Assembly: GCF_003481705.1 (NCBI RefSeq)
Contig: NZ_QULN01000002.1
Span: forward strand, 124,001-188,000
Origin: Butyricicoccus sp. OM04-18BH
Lineage (GTDB): Bacteria; Bacillota; Clostridia; Oscillospirales; Butyricicoccaceae
Length of the DNA: 64,000 nucleotides
Reading direction: 5' to 3'
This document shows, piece after piece, positions 26,485-35,269 of the stretch (position 1 is its first letter; every line of letters starts with the position of its first letter). The position numbers were made by a program, and so were the translations under genes. Under the pieces are notes generated by a model. It was not told where the DNA came from. It made no database searches and saw nothing but the letters and a program-made list of their open reading frames with translations.

Positions 26485-26513
26485 AGTATACCATAAGCCG
26501 CCGGGATAAACAA
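26485..26513 (-). promoter_or_regulatory. sigma-A promoter of comEC-holA-rnmV
   Basis: Minus-strand TTGTTT (26508-26513), 17 bp, TATACT (26485-26490). Confidence 0.65.
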
Positions 26514-26516
26514 GTA

Positions 26517-26544
26517 CGGCTCCCGCCGCAAGGGCAGGAGCCGC
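26517..26544 (-). terminator. Candidate terminator after the large SLH protein
   Basis: Minus-strand hairpin CGGCTCC...GGGAGCCG with weak T content after it. Confidence 0.5.
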
Positions 26545-26550
26545 AGAAGT

Positions 26551-29037
26551 TTACTTGTTCGAGACGGTGATGATACGGATTTTGCCGCCGTCCTCGGCCG
26601 TATCGTTCGCGTACAGTGCAAATTTCGTGTAGTTCGATTTCGCACTCTGGAGCGTAGCGATGAATTCACGGTTTTCTGTGTCGTAAATGCCGAGCTGATC
26701 GGCAAGCGCATAGTAGCCGTCCTTCGTGCGGACGCCGGAAGCGCCGTCAAAAGCCGTGCGGTCAACCGTGTCGATGAGCTTGAGCTTTTTGATGTCGAGC
26801 GAGGTGTTTACGATGCTTTCATCGGTCGAATACCCCTTCGGGACTGCGATCGGGCCGCCGGAGAGACCGCTCGAAAGATCGAGAACCTTGTAGGGCGCCT
26901 CAATTTTCTTCTTTTCGGTTGTATCCCAGTGATTTAGTACGACATAGTACTTGTAAGAAGACGGATGATTTTTACGGTATTCGTCCTGTGCATCTTTGGT
27001 AAGCTCATTCCAAGATACGTTGTCAACAGTTGACGGATGCGTAGAACTGCCATCATCAACATGATTTTGTTGTGCTTCTTTTGTTAGATTGTTCCAAGGT
27101 ACGTTCTTGAGACCATCGCTTGGTGGAACAAACTTCTTTTCTCCATGTCCCATACCATACAGCCAGCTATCGCCGGTTACATCGGAAAGAACTATATTCG
27201 TAATTGTTCCTGCATTGTCAGAAACGGTATAACGGATATCAGAAGAAGGTATTTTACTCAAATCAATATCAGCAAGTGCGATATGGTTAAGCGGAGCACC
27301 GGGAATGACTTCCTCATATACCTGTACACGCGGAGAAACCAGTTTGCTGCCAAGCTTATTATCCGCAATTGTCCATTCGCCGGTTGTCTTGTTCGAGAAC
27401 GAGCACTTTGTAAGGACTGCTGTTTCTCCACTCTGGGTGATAGAGACCAGACGATGATTGTAAGTATCACGTTTCTGGGTTTGAAGCGTATCAGGGTCAT
27501 CAGGCATGTTGATAGGAATATCGCGCAAGATGATGCCATTTGTCAGAATAACAGTTGCCTGTTTCTCTTCAATCTGTGTCACAACACCCTGCATATCAGC
27601 CGAGACCGTGCTCCGCGGGTACGCTGCCGCGACGTTTCCGTCTGCGTCGAACAGGAGCGTAATGTAATCCTTGAGCTTCATATCCTTGAAGAAGGCCGCG
27701 GCGCTGTCGGAAATCCGGAACGAATTGCCGTATACCTTGACCTCCTGCGGATAGCTGACGGTTGGGCCGCCCTCACTATAACGGCCGCTCACACGGGTAT
27801 CCGAGACCAGCGCCTGTCTGTTCGCGGCGTCGAGCGTCACGACATCATACTTTTTCAGGCCGGACGGGTCGATGACAGCCCCATTCTTGACGATCTTGTA
27901 TTCGCTCGGGATGTTTGCCGAGGTGGCAATACCGTAAACGAAGGTGTTGGCGTGAGAAATACTCGTGCCGGGCAGGACAGCCAGCAGCGCAAGCGAGCCG
28001 TATTCGTTGTAGTAAGCGTGCAGCGTGTCACCCGGCAGAATGGACGACCAGACCTCGGCCAGCGATTTGAGCTTGCTGTCCTCGGCAGAGCTGTCGCGCG
28101 AAAGATAAGTCGGCGTGTCGCGGTTCGGCCGGAAGGCGCCGGTTTTGGTCACGATGCGGTCAGCGGCTGCATTTACGACCTCGTAGGTCTCCTGTCTGCT
28201 CGCGGTGTCGGGTACGACGCCGACGGCGACGTTGTCGCCCTTTTTGCCAATAACGAGCGTGCCGTATACGCCGATCAGGCTGCGGTCGAGTTTGCCTGCG
28301 GTCTTGCGCGCAGAGAGCGTGCCGTTTTCATAGAAAAGCGCTTCATCTGCCGCAAGCGAGCTGTCGGTTTCGCTGGTTTCGAGGAGAATGCAGTTTTCAA
28401 CCGTCGAGGATGAAACACGGCTGATGAGGGGCGAGCCCTCCTGTCCGTCCGAGCGCGTCGAGGTGCCGAGCGTATTGAGCAGCATGGTCGCGGCGTCCGC
28501 ACGGGTGACCGGTGTTTTGGCGTCCTTGATGGATATGCCCTGTGTCAGACCGAGTGCGTTCGCCTGCGCGATGTAGTCCGCCGGCCAGAACGGGCCGATG
28601 TCGCTTTCCTTGTAGCCGAGCATGCGAAGCAGCATGGTGCATACCTCGCCGTAGGTCAGCTGTCTGTCCGGACCGAATGTGCCGTCGGCATAGCCGCGGA
28701 TGATGTAGTTGTCCTTGAAGTCCGGGTGGCGGAGCGCCGCATTGACGTATCGTGCCGCCCAGTGCGAGGCGCGCACGTCCGGGAAGATCGTGTAACTTGC
28801 ATAGGGACTTGCATCGTCAATGCCCATGGCGGTTACGGCAAGTTTGCAGAACTCCGCACGGGTCAGCGGACGGTTCGGCTCAAAGCGATTGTTTCCTGTG
28901 CCCTGCATGATGCCGAGCGAGCCGAGAACGGAGGCGGTCTGCTGAAGTGAGCCGCTCGAAATATCGCTGAAAGCCGCTCCGGCAGTTGCCGCCGTAAGAG
29001 CCAGTGTCAGACACAGGCTGATGAAACGTTTTTTCAT
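26551..29037 (-). CDS. Large SLH-domain surface protein
   Basis: Exported 828-aa protein with signal peptide MKKRFISLCLTLALTAATAGA. Three SLH motifs cover about residues 22-200: LGIMQGTGNNRFEPNRPLTRA; IIRGYADGTFGPDRQLTYGE; LGLTQGISIKDAKTPVTRAD. The remaining ~600 residues are beta-rich and not recognised. Around residues 640-690 there are two related segments (VPWNNLTKEAQQNH and VSWNELTKDAQDEY), in a stretch of DNA (about 26.93-27.56 kb) clearly richer in A/T than its flanks. It is the last gene after a MacAB-like exporter with no terminator between them. Confidence 0.82.
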   Translation of the reverse strand: MKKRFISLCLTLALTAATAGAAFSDISSGSLQQTASVLGSLGIMQGTGNNRFEPNRPLTRAEFCKLAVTAMGIDDASPYASYTIFPDVRASHWAARYVNAALRHPDFKDNYIIRGYADGTFGPDRQLTYGEVCTMLLRMLGYKESDIGPFWPADYIAQANALGLTQGISIKDAKTPVTRADAATMLLNTLGTSTRSDGQEGSPLISRVSSSTVENCILLETSETDSSLAADEALFYENGTLSARKTAGKLDRSLIGVYGTLVIGKKGDNVAVGVVPDTASRQETYEVVNAAADRIVTKTGAFRPNRDTPTYLSRDSSAEDSKLKSLAEVWSSILPGDTLHAYYNEYGSLALLAVLPGTSISHANTFVYGIATSANIPSEYKIVKNGAVIDPSGLKKYDVVTLDAANRQALVSDTRVSGRYSEGGPTVSYPQEVKVYGNSFRISDSAAAFFKDMKLKDYITLLFDADGNVAAAYPRSTVSADMQGVVTQIEEKQATVILTNGIILRDIPINMPDDPDTLQTQKRDTYNHRLVSITQSGETAVLTKCSFSNKTTGEWTIADNKLGSKLVSPRVQVYEEVIPGAPLNHIALADIDLSKIPSSDIRYTVSDNAGTITNIVLSDVTGDSWLYGMGHGEKKFVPPSDGLKNVPWNNLTKEAQQNHVDDGSSTHPSTVDNVSWNELTKDAQDEYRKNHPSSYKYYVVLNHWDTTEKKKIEAPYKVLDLSSGLSGGPIAVPKGYSTDESIVNTSLDIKKLKLIDTVDRTAFDGASGVRTKDGYYALADQLGIYDTENREFIATLQSAKSNYTKFALYANDTAEDGGKIRIITVSNK

Positions 29038-29056
29038 ATCTATCCTTACCTTTCTC

Positions 29057-30313
29057 TTATTGCGTGCGCAGCGCATCGACCGGCTGAAGATTAGATGCCT
29101 TGTTGGCAGGGTACAGGCCGAAAATGATGCCGAGCAGAGCGGAAAACAGAAACGCACCGAGCACAAGACCCACGCTTGGCAGCACAGTGAACTGTTCTAC
29201 GTTCGGCAGATACATATTCTGCTGGAGCTGACGGGCAAGCATGAACCTGCCGAGCACCGCCGAGGCAAAGCAGCCGAGCACAATGCCGATGATGCCGCCG
29301 CAGCAGCTCACGACCGCCGCTTCCACAAGGAACTGACCGATGATGTCGCGCTTGCGCGCGCCGATCGCCATGCGGATGCCGATTTCGCGCGTGCGCTCGG
29401 TAACGGACACGAGCATGATATTCATGATGCCGATACCGCCGACCAGAAGCGAGATGCTCGCAATGCCGCCGCCGAGCAGCGCCATCAGATTGCTCGAGGC
29501 CTCCTGCTGTTTCTGCGACTGGCTGTTGGAGTAGGCGCTGAAATAGCCGCCGTTCGCCTCGCAGCGCGGCTGCATGAACTCCGGGAGCGTCTGTTCGGTA
29601 AGCGTCTGGATGTCCTCGGCATTTTCGGCCTTGATGATGTACTGATGGTCGCTCATGCCCTGCGAACTCATCATCAGGCTTTGCAGCGTGTACGGCATGA
29701 TGAGCATCTGATCATTCGTGTTGAGCTTGCCGCCGTATTTGCCTGCATAGACGCCGACGATCTCGAAGCTCTTGCCGCCGATGCGGAGCTCCTGTCCGAT
29801 CGGGCTCATCGCGCCGAAGAAATACTTTCGCAGCGTCTCGCCGATTACACATACCCGTGCGCGGCTCTTGCAGTCCGCCTCTGTCAGGTCGCGCCCCGCA
29901 GAGATCGACATGCTCGTTACCTCGCCGTAGTGTTCGTTGACGAAATACATCTGAAGATAGCCGTTGTCCGAGCTGTTCGAGTCCATTTTCTTGCTGCGGT
30001 ACTGCACGCCGCCGTTCTGCCAGTCCCAGTACTGTGACTGCGGCGACCATGCGGCGACCTCGTCCAGCGAGTCAAGATATTCCTCGAAATCCTTCCAGTC
30101 CTTGTTTTTGGCGCCCCAGGCGTAGACATCGATGCGGTTCGCGCCCATGGCCTCGTATTGCAGGCGCTGCAATTTTGTCGTGCCCTGAATGGAGGCGACG
30201 ATGGCGATAACGGACGCGACGCCGATGATGATGCCGAGCATGGTCAGCAGCGAGCGGATCTTGTTGTTGAGTATGGATTTGAGAGCCATGCGAACGGTCT
30301 GAGTCCAGTTCAC
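29057..30313 (-). CDS. MacB-like ABC transporter permease
   Basis: Membrane subunit of a tripartite-like MacB/FtsX-family ABC system, 418 aa. One N-terminal membrane helix (SLLTMLGIIIGVASVIAIVASI) is followed by a large extracytoplasmic MacB_PCD domain. Three C-terminal helices carry the family motif (GIGIMNIMLVSVTERTREIGIRMAIGARKRDI). It overlaps the ATPase gene by ATGA. Gram-positive MacB systems export peptides or lipids or signal envelope stress; the substrate is unknown. Confidence 0.92.
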   Translation of the reverse strand: MNWTQTVRMALKSILNNKIRSLLTMLGIIIGVASVIAIVASIQGTTKLQRLQYEAMGANRIDVYAWGAKNKDWKDFEEYLDSLDEVAAWSPQSQYWDWQNGGVQYRSKKMDSNSSDNGYLQMYFVNEHYGEVTSMSISAGRDLTEADCKSRARVCVIGETLRKYFFGAMSPIGQELRIGGKSFEIVGVYAGKYGGKLNTNDQMLIMPYTLQSLMMSSQGMSDHQYIIKAENAEDIQTLTEQTLPEFMQPRCEANGGYFSAYSNSQSQKQQEASSNLMALLGGGIASISLLVGGIGIMNIMLVSVTERTREIGIRMAIGARKRDIIGQFLVEAAVVSCCGGIIGIVLGCFASAVLGRFMLARQLQQNMYLPNVEQFTVLPSVGLVLGAFLFSALLGIIFGLYPANKASNLQPVDALRTQ

Positions 30314-31065
30314 ATCTTCACCCCCTCGCTCGCCTGGTCGCTGACGATGCGGCCATCCTGAATGGTGACGATTCGTTTTGCCATCTGCGCGAGCTTGTTG
30401 TCGTGCGTGATGAGGATGATGGAAGTCCCCTCCTCGTTGAGCGCGGTCAGCTTGCGCATGATGTCAAGGCCGGACGCCGAGTCCAGATTGCCGGTCGGCT
30501 CGTCCGCCATGATGATGGGCGGCTTTGCCGCCACGGCGCGTGCGATAGCAACGCGCTGCTGCTGGCCGCCGGACATTTCGCCCGGCCGGTGGTCCATGCG
30601 CTTTTCGAGTCCCACCGAGCAGAGCGCGTCAGCGGCAAGCCGTCTGCGCTCCTCCCTGCCGATGCCGCGGTAAATGAGCGGCAGCTCGACGTTCTCGATC
30701 GCTGTCAGCGCCGGAATAAGATTAAATCCCTGAAAAATGAAGCCGATCTCGCGGTTTCGAATGCCGGCGAGTACGGAAGGCTTCATGTCACTCACCGGCT
30801 GCCCGTCCAGATAATAGGTCCCGTAGGTCGGGATATCCAGACAGCCGAGAATGTTCATCAGCGTGCTTTTGCCCGAGCCTGACTGACCGAGAATGCACAG
30901 AAATTCGCCCCACCGGACGGAAAGCGAGATATTGTCGAGCGCACGTACTTCGTTTTCGCGTCCCTCGTTGTATATCTTGCTCATCTGCTGTACATCGATC
31001 AACAGCTCGCTGCGCTCCTCACCCCCTTGTTCGGAGCGCATGGAAAGTGTATTCTCCCTCCACAT
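30310..31065 (-). CDS. MacB/LolD-type ABC transporter ATP-binding protein
   Basis: Cytosolic ATPase of 251 aa that powers the adjacent permease. It has Walker [10 protein letters not shown] (~59-67), Q-loop [19 protein letters not shown], signature [14 protein letters not shown], Walker [13 protein letters not shown] and the H-loop (LITHD). About 25 extra residues precede the core. Start ATG with AGGAGG 7 bp upstream, 14 bp after the adaptor gene. Confidence 0.95.
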   Translation of the reverse strand: MWRENTLSMRSEQGGEERSELLIDVQQMSKIYNEGRENEVRALDNISLSVRWGEFLCILGQSGSGKSTLMNILGCLDIPTYGTYYLDGQPVSDMKPSVLAGIRNREIGFIFQGFNLIPALTAIENVELPLIYRGIGREERRRLAADALCSVGLEKRMDHRPGEMSGGQQQRVAIARAVAAKPPIIMADEPTGNLDSASGLDIMRKLTALNEEGTSIILITHDNKLAQMAKRIVTIQDGRIVSDQASEGVKM

Positions 31066-31079
31066 ATCACTGCCTCCTG

Positions 31080-33029
31080 TTATCCCATGCCCATGGTATC
31101 CATATTGGCGTAGAGATCGGTCGGTCCCGCAAGGAATACCGTTGTTCCCTCGTCAATGCCCCACAAGATTTCGGTGTTGGTCGAGTCGGCAATGCCGATT
31201 TCGACAGGCACAAGCTGGAATCCGTCTGGAATGCCCTCGGTGCCCTCCGGGATGGGGATGGTCTCGTCAAACGGGATTTCGTTTCCGTTTTCGTCGGTCA
31301 GCGGCTTTGCAAATACCGCAGTTCCCTCCTCTGTGTTGACGATAGCCGAGGACGGAACGGTCAGACAGTCCTCGGAAGAGGCTGTCGTGATCTTGTAGTC
31401 GACCGTCATGCCGCTGTGGATGGACTGACCGTCGATCGGATCGACCGAGATGACCGCCGAGAAGGTCGGCATGCTGCCCTGCCCGCCGTTGGAGTTCTTG
31501 TCCGGCTCGAGCGCAACCGACTCAACCGTGCCGGTCAGTTCAAGCTGCGAGCCATCCGAGTTGTACATACTCATGATCGCCGGCTGGCCGGTCTGTACCG
31601 CGCCCATATCGGTGGACATGATGGAAGCATTGACGATAATATTGCTCAGATCAGCGACAACAACGAGCGGGTCGGCGCCGCTGACCTCCTGATCCTCTAC
31701 GGCATTCATCGTAACGACGACGCCGTCGATCGGAGAGACGACGGTCGCCTGCGCGATCAGCAGCTGAAGCTCGGAAATGCGGGCCTGCTTGTCCGCAACG
31801 GCAGTCTGTGCGGAAACGACCGTGCTCTGCGCGGAGGAGATCGAGCTCTGGGCGTTCTTTACCTCGTCCTGGAGCGCGTCGCTCGTCATGCGCATGATGG
31901 CTGCGCCTGCGGAATAGTTTCCGGTGCCGCTGTATGCGGTGATCGTGCCGGAGACCTTGCTCGTCACAGCGATCTCACTGATGTACTCGAGCGAACCGGA
32001 CTCCGCCGGATAGATCACGCCCGCAGTTCCCGCGTTTACGGTCGCGGTCGCGGCCATTCCCTTGGTGAGCGTGCCGGGGTTGTTGACCGTGATGTTAACG
32101 CGCACGAGCTTTACGCCGTCGCTCGATATGTGGCTGCTCGACTCCACGCTGCTGACCGTGCCGCCGACCTCGCTCATCGCGGACGGAATGGAGACCGATG
32201 CGTACTGTCCGGCCTTGATCGAACCGCTGTATGCCGCGCTGAAGTAGATGGACAGCTTCATCTGTCTGTCGTTTACCATGTAGCCGAGCGTCTGACCCTC
32301 GCTGATCTGCTCGCCGACACGATAGGTCGTCGCGTTGCCGTCCGAATCGGCCGCCGCTACAAACCGGCCGGTGATCGGCGCGGTAACATTGAGATGGTTG
32401 AGCTTGTTCTGCGCGGAAACGAGCGCATTCTGCGCCTGCGTTACCGTGTTCTGCGCCTCTGCAACGGTGCGCTGCGCCTCGACAAGCTCTTTCTGCGCGG
32501 TCTCGAGCTCCTTGCGCGTTTCAGTCGGATCGACTGCAACGAGAAGCTGACCGGTAACGACCTCATCGCCCTCGGTGACAAGAACCTGAGAAACCTTGCC
32601 CTTGATGTCGCGGCCGAGCTCTTCGCGCTTGCGGGCTGAGGTTGTGCCGCTGCCTTCGATGTAGGTCTCAAGCGTTCCGCGCGTCGCTTCGGCAGTCTGG
32701 ATCGTGGTGTCGCCGGTATCGGTCTGCCGCGCGTGCCTGACGAAAAATACGCCTGCCGCGGCCACGATCACGACAAGTCCTGCTGCGATGGCGATACGCG
32801 CCTTCTTATTTAGCTTTTTTTTGCCCTTGTTCATCTTGTCTGCGTACCGGTTGCGTCTGGGCGCAGGTGTACTCTGCGCTGACGGCGCGGATTCCGGCTT
32901 CGCGGCAGATCCCCCATTGTCCGCCGTCTCGTTGACGGCGTTTACCGCCGCGCTGTCGAGCTTTTTCGTCTGCTCAAGCGGCTCGGGGCCGCCGGGCTTT
33001 CGTCTGTCCGTTTTTTTCTCATTGCTCAT
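31080..33029 (-). CDS. MacA/HlyD-type adaptor (membrane fusion) protein
   Basis: Adaptor of 649 aa in the MacAB-like operon. A charged cytosolic N-terminus (~65 residues) precedes one membrane anchor (IAIAAGLVVIVAAAGVFFV). Then come a split biotinyl-lipoyl domain, two coiled-coil arms (ETAQKELVEAQRTVAEAQNTV; SAQSTVVSAQTAVADKQARI) and beta-barrel domains. The doubled hairpin/lipoyl pattern makes it longer than the ~400-aa Gram-negative MacA. Start ATG follows AAAGGA; it lies 27 bp after the kinase gene. Confidence 0.88.
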   Translation of the reverse strand: MSNEKKTDRRKPGGPEPLEQTKKLDSAAVNAVNETADNGGSAAKPESAPSAQSTPAPRRNRYADKMNKGKKKLNKKARIAIAAGLVVIVAAAGVFFVRHARQTDTGDTTIQTAEATRGTLETYIEGSGTTSARKREELGRDIKGKVSQVLVTEGDEVVTGQLLVAVDPTETRKELETAQKELVEAQRTVAEAQNTVTQAQNALVSAQNKLNHLNVTAPITGRFVAAADSDGNATTYRVGEQISEGQTLGYMVNDRQMKLSIYFSAAYSGSIKAGQYASVSIPSAMSEVGGTVSSVESSSHISSDGVKLVRVNITVNNPGTLTKGMAATATVNAGTAGVIYPAESGSLEYISEIAVTSKVSGTITAYSGTGNYSAGAAIMRMTSDALQDEVKNAQSSISSAQSTVVSAQTAVADKQARISELQLLIAQATVVSPIDGVVVTMNAVEDQEVSGADPLVVVADLSNIIVNASIMSTDMGAVQTGQPAIMSMYNSDGSQLELTGTVESVALEPDKNSNGGQGSMPTFSAVISVDPIDGQSIHSGMTVDYKITTASSEDCLTVPSSAIVNTEEGTAVFAKPLTDENGNEIPFDETIPIPEGTEGIPDGFQLVPVEIGIADSTNTEILWGIDEGTTVFLAGPTDLYANMDTMGMG

Positions 33030-33056
33030 GTGAAAAATCCTTTCTATCCTTTGCCT

Positions 33057-33575
33057 TTACTGTGTGTTTTTCAGCCAGTCCGCGAAGAAAGCGTGCACCT
33101 TGTCCGGCAGTGCGTCGAGCGCGCCGTCATTGACGAATACGCGGTCATACTGATAACCGGCTACACCGTCATCCGAGCGGTTGCCGAGCGCACCGCGCGC
33201 CTGCTCCATTGCAGGACGGGTCACGAGCAGCGTGCGGCATTCCTCGCCTGCGGACTCCCGAAAACGGGCGATCTCCTCCGGCTCACGGATATGTACGAAA
33301 AGCAGCTGCTCATCGCTTCGGCGGAATGCTTCAAGCTGCTCTGCGCAGTAGCGGAACGGAAGATCGTTGAATTCGGAGCAGCTCTGCTTGAGCTCGGAAA
33401 GAAAACGCCGGGACGCCGGGGTTTTGACACCGTCCCAGCCTGCGGCGCGTGCGACTTGCAGAATGGGCGTGATGGACGAGATGTTTCTCGTCTTCCAGAA
33501 GGCGGCTGCTGCCTCGCATACCGTATCCTTTCCGACTCCTCCGCTGCCGTTTATAATGACTACCAGCTTGTCCAC
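33057..33575 (-). CDS. P-loop nucleotide kinase-like protein
   Basis: Cytosolic protein of 172 aa with an N-terminal Walker A (INGSGGVGKDT, ~8-18), a form shared with deoxynucleotide and other small-molecule kinases. The remainder, with an R-rich FRESAGEECRTLLVTRP segment, does not identify the substrate. The start is GTG with GGAGGTG 5 bp upstream. It leads the transcript towards the MacAB-like exporter, but a functional link is not evident. Confidence 0.7.
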   Translation of the reverse strand: MDKLVVIINGSGGVGKDTVCEAAAAFWKTRNISSITPILQVARAAGWDGVKTPASRRFLSELKQSCSEFNDLPFRYCAEQLEAFRRSDEQLLFVHIREPEEIARFRESAGEECRTLLVTRPAMEQARGALGNRSDDGVAGYQYDRVFVNDGALDALPDKVHAFFADWLKNTQ

Positions 33576-33671
33576 GCGGACACCTCCAAACAACTGTTGA
33601 CAGCCATAAAAACGACTGCATTCTTACGGCAATACCGCAGCTTTAATTGTGCGGTGCTGCCTTATATATAA

Positions 33672-33700
33672 AGTGTACCACAACCCCCTCTTGCTTTCAA
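33672..33700 (-). promoter_or_regulatory. Candidate promoter of the kinase/MacAB/SLH operon
   Basis: Minus-strand TTGAAA (33695-33700), 17 bp, TACACT (33672-33677). Confidence 0.55.
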
Positions 33701-33732
33701 GCTGGACGGACGAATTGTCACCAACTTTTAAG

Positions 33733-33775
33733 ACGGCACAGGGGCATCTCCGTTTGCTGTACGGAAATGCCCCCT
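33733..33775 (-). terminator. Hairpin after spoIVA
   Basis: Minus-strand stem ACAGGGGGCATTTCCGT / ACGGAGATGCCCCTGT, strong but with a poor T tract. Confidence 0.55.
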
Positions 33776-33780
33776 GTTTG

Positions 33781-35256
33781 TCACAATATGATGCAGATCA
33801 GACCGCCTGCGTTTTCATTGATGATCTTTTCGAGTGTTTCACGTATCTTGCTGCGCGCGTCATCCGGCATACGGCTGAGCTTGTGGCTCAGCTCCTCCCG
33901 CACCAGCTCGCTGAGCGATTTGCCGAAGATGTTCGTTTCCCAGATCTTTTCGGGCGCGTCGCGGAACTCGCTGAGCAGATAATGCACAAGCTCCTCGGAC
34001 TGTTTTTCCGAACCGACGATCGGATTGACCTCGGCGCGGATATTGGCGCTCAGCAGATGGATGGACGGCGCGGAGGCACGCAGGCGTACACCGTAGCGGC
34101 CGCCCTGACGGACGATCTCGGGTTCCTCGAGTGTCAGCTCCTCGGTCGAGGGCATGACGATGCCGTAGCCGGTCTGCTGTACCTGGTCGAGCGCGCCGTG
34201 CAGACGTTCATAGCGCTGCCGGATTCCGGCAAAATCGCGCAGAACGGAAATGAGGTCGGCGGCGTCCGTGATATGCACGCCGGTCTCCTGCTCCACGATG
34301 CCGTAGAAAACGCTCTCCGGGACTTCTACGCGAATGCGTGCCGTGCCGCAGCCGAGATCGAGCTGCTGCGCTGCGGCGGATGCGATATACTCGCTTCCGC
34401 ACAGCGTATCGCAGATGCCGGCAAGATCGCGCATGCGGCTTTCGGGTGAGGCGGCTTCGCGGATCGTGCGGTAGATGCTGCGCTGCACCTCGGACTGCGG
34501 CGGCAGGGCGGCAATGTAGCGAGGAAGTACGAGACCGAGCTCGCAGAGCGGAAATTCGTATAAAACTCGCTGTAGAATTTCAGAGATACCGGTCTCGTTC
34601 AAATCCGCGCAGTTTGCAGCGACCGGCTCGACGCCATACTGCTCGCGCACGAAGCTGCAAGTTTTTTCTGCGCGCTCCGCTGTTGGCTCCGAGGAATTCA
34701 CGATTACAAGAAACGGCTTGCCGAGCTCCTGCAGTTCTCTGATAACGCGCCTTTCTGCGGGAATATAGCTTTCACGCGGAATGTCGGTAAAGCTGCCGTC
34801 GGTCGTGATGACAAGACCGATCGTAGAATGCTCTCCGATGACGCGATGGGTGCCGGTCTCCGCAGCTTCTGCAAGCGTCATCGGCTCCTCTCGCCACGGC
34901 GTCGAAACCATGCGCGGCGTATCATTCTCCATGCTGCCGAGCGCTCCCTCGACCAGATAGCCAACGCAGTCCACGAGCCGCACGCGACAGACGCCGCCTT
35001 CGGGAAGTGCGATCTCTGCCGCCTCCTCGGGCACGAATTTTGGCTCGGCAGTCATAATGGTGCGTCCGGCGCCGGACTGCGGCAGCTCGTCACGCGCCCG
35101 CTCCCGTTTGTACATGTTTTCCATGCCGGGCAAGACCATGGTCTCCATAAAGCGCTTGATAAAGGTTGATTTGCCGGTGCGAACCGGCCCGACGACGCCG
35201 ATGTAAATATCACCGCCGGTTCGCGTGCTGATGTCGTGATAGATCCCGTTCTCCAT
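33781..35256 (-). CDS. spoIVA: Stage IV sporulation protein A (spore coat ATPase)
   Basis: ATP-hydrolysing scaffold that polymerises on the forespore surface as the basement layer of the coat, 491 aa, full length. Walker A is GPVRTGKST (~24-32), with the family MYKRERARDELPQS and MVSTPWREEPMTLAEAAE blocks and the conserved C-terminus ending NENAGGLICIIL. The start has AAAGGCGG upstream. It lies 13 bp downstream of the sipL-like gene on the same transcript, fitting the known SipL-SpoIVA interaction in clostridia. Confidence 0.97.
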   Translation of the reverse strand: MENGIYHDISTRTGGDIYIGVVGPVRTGKSTFIKRFMETMVLPGMENMYKRERARDELPQSGAGRTIMTAEPKFVPEEAAEIALPEGGVCRVRLVDCVGYLVEGALGSMENDTPRMVSTPWREEPMTLAEAAETGTHRVIGEHSTIGLVITTDGSFTDIPRESYIPAERRVIRELQELGKPFLVIVNSSEPTAERAEKTCSFVREQYGVEPVAANCADLNETGISEILQRVLYEFPLCELGLVLPRYIAALPPQSEVQRSIYRTIREAASPESRMRDLAGICDTLCGSEYIASAAAQQLDLGCGTARIRVEVPESVFYGIVEQETGVHITDAADLISVLRDFAGIRQRYERLHGALDQVQQTGYGIVMPSTEELTLEEPEIVRQGGRYGVRLRASAPSIHLLSANIRAEVNPIVGSEKQSEELVHYLLSEFRDAPEKIWETNIFGKSLSELVREELSHKLSRMPDDARSKIRETLEKIINENAGGLICIIL

Positions 35257-35269
35257 ACGCTACCGCCTT

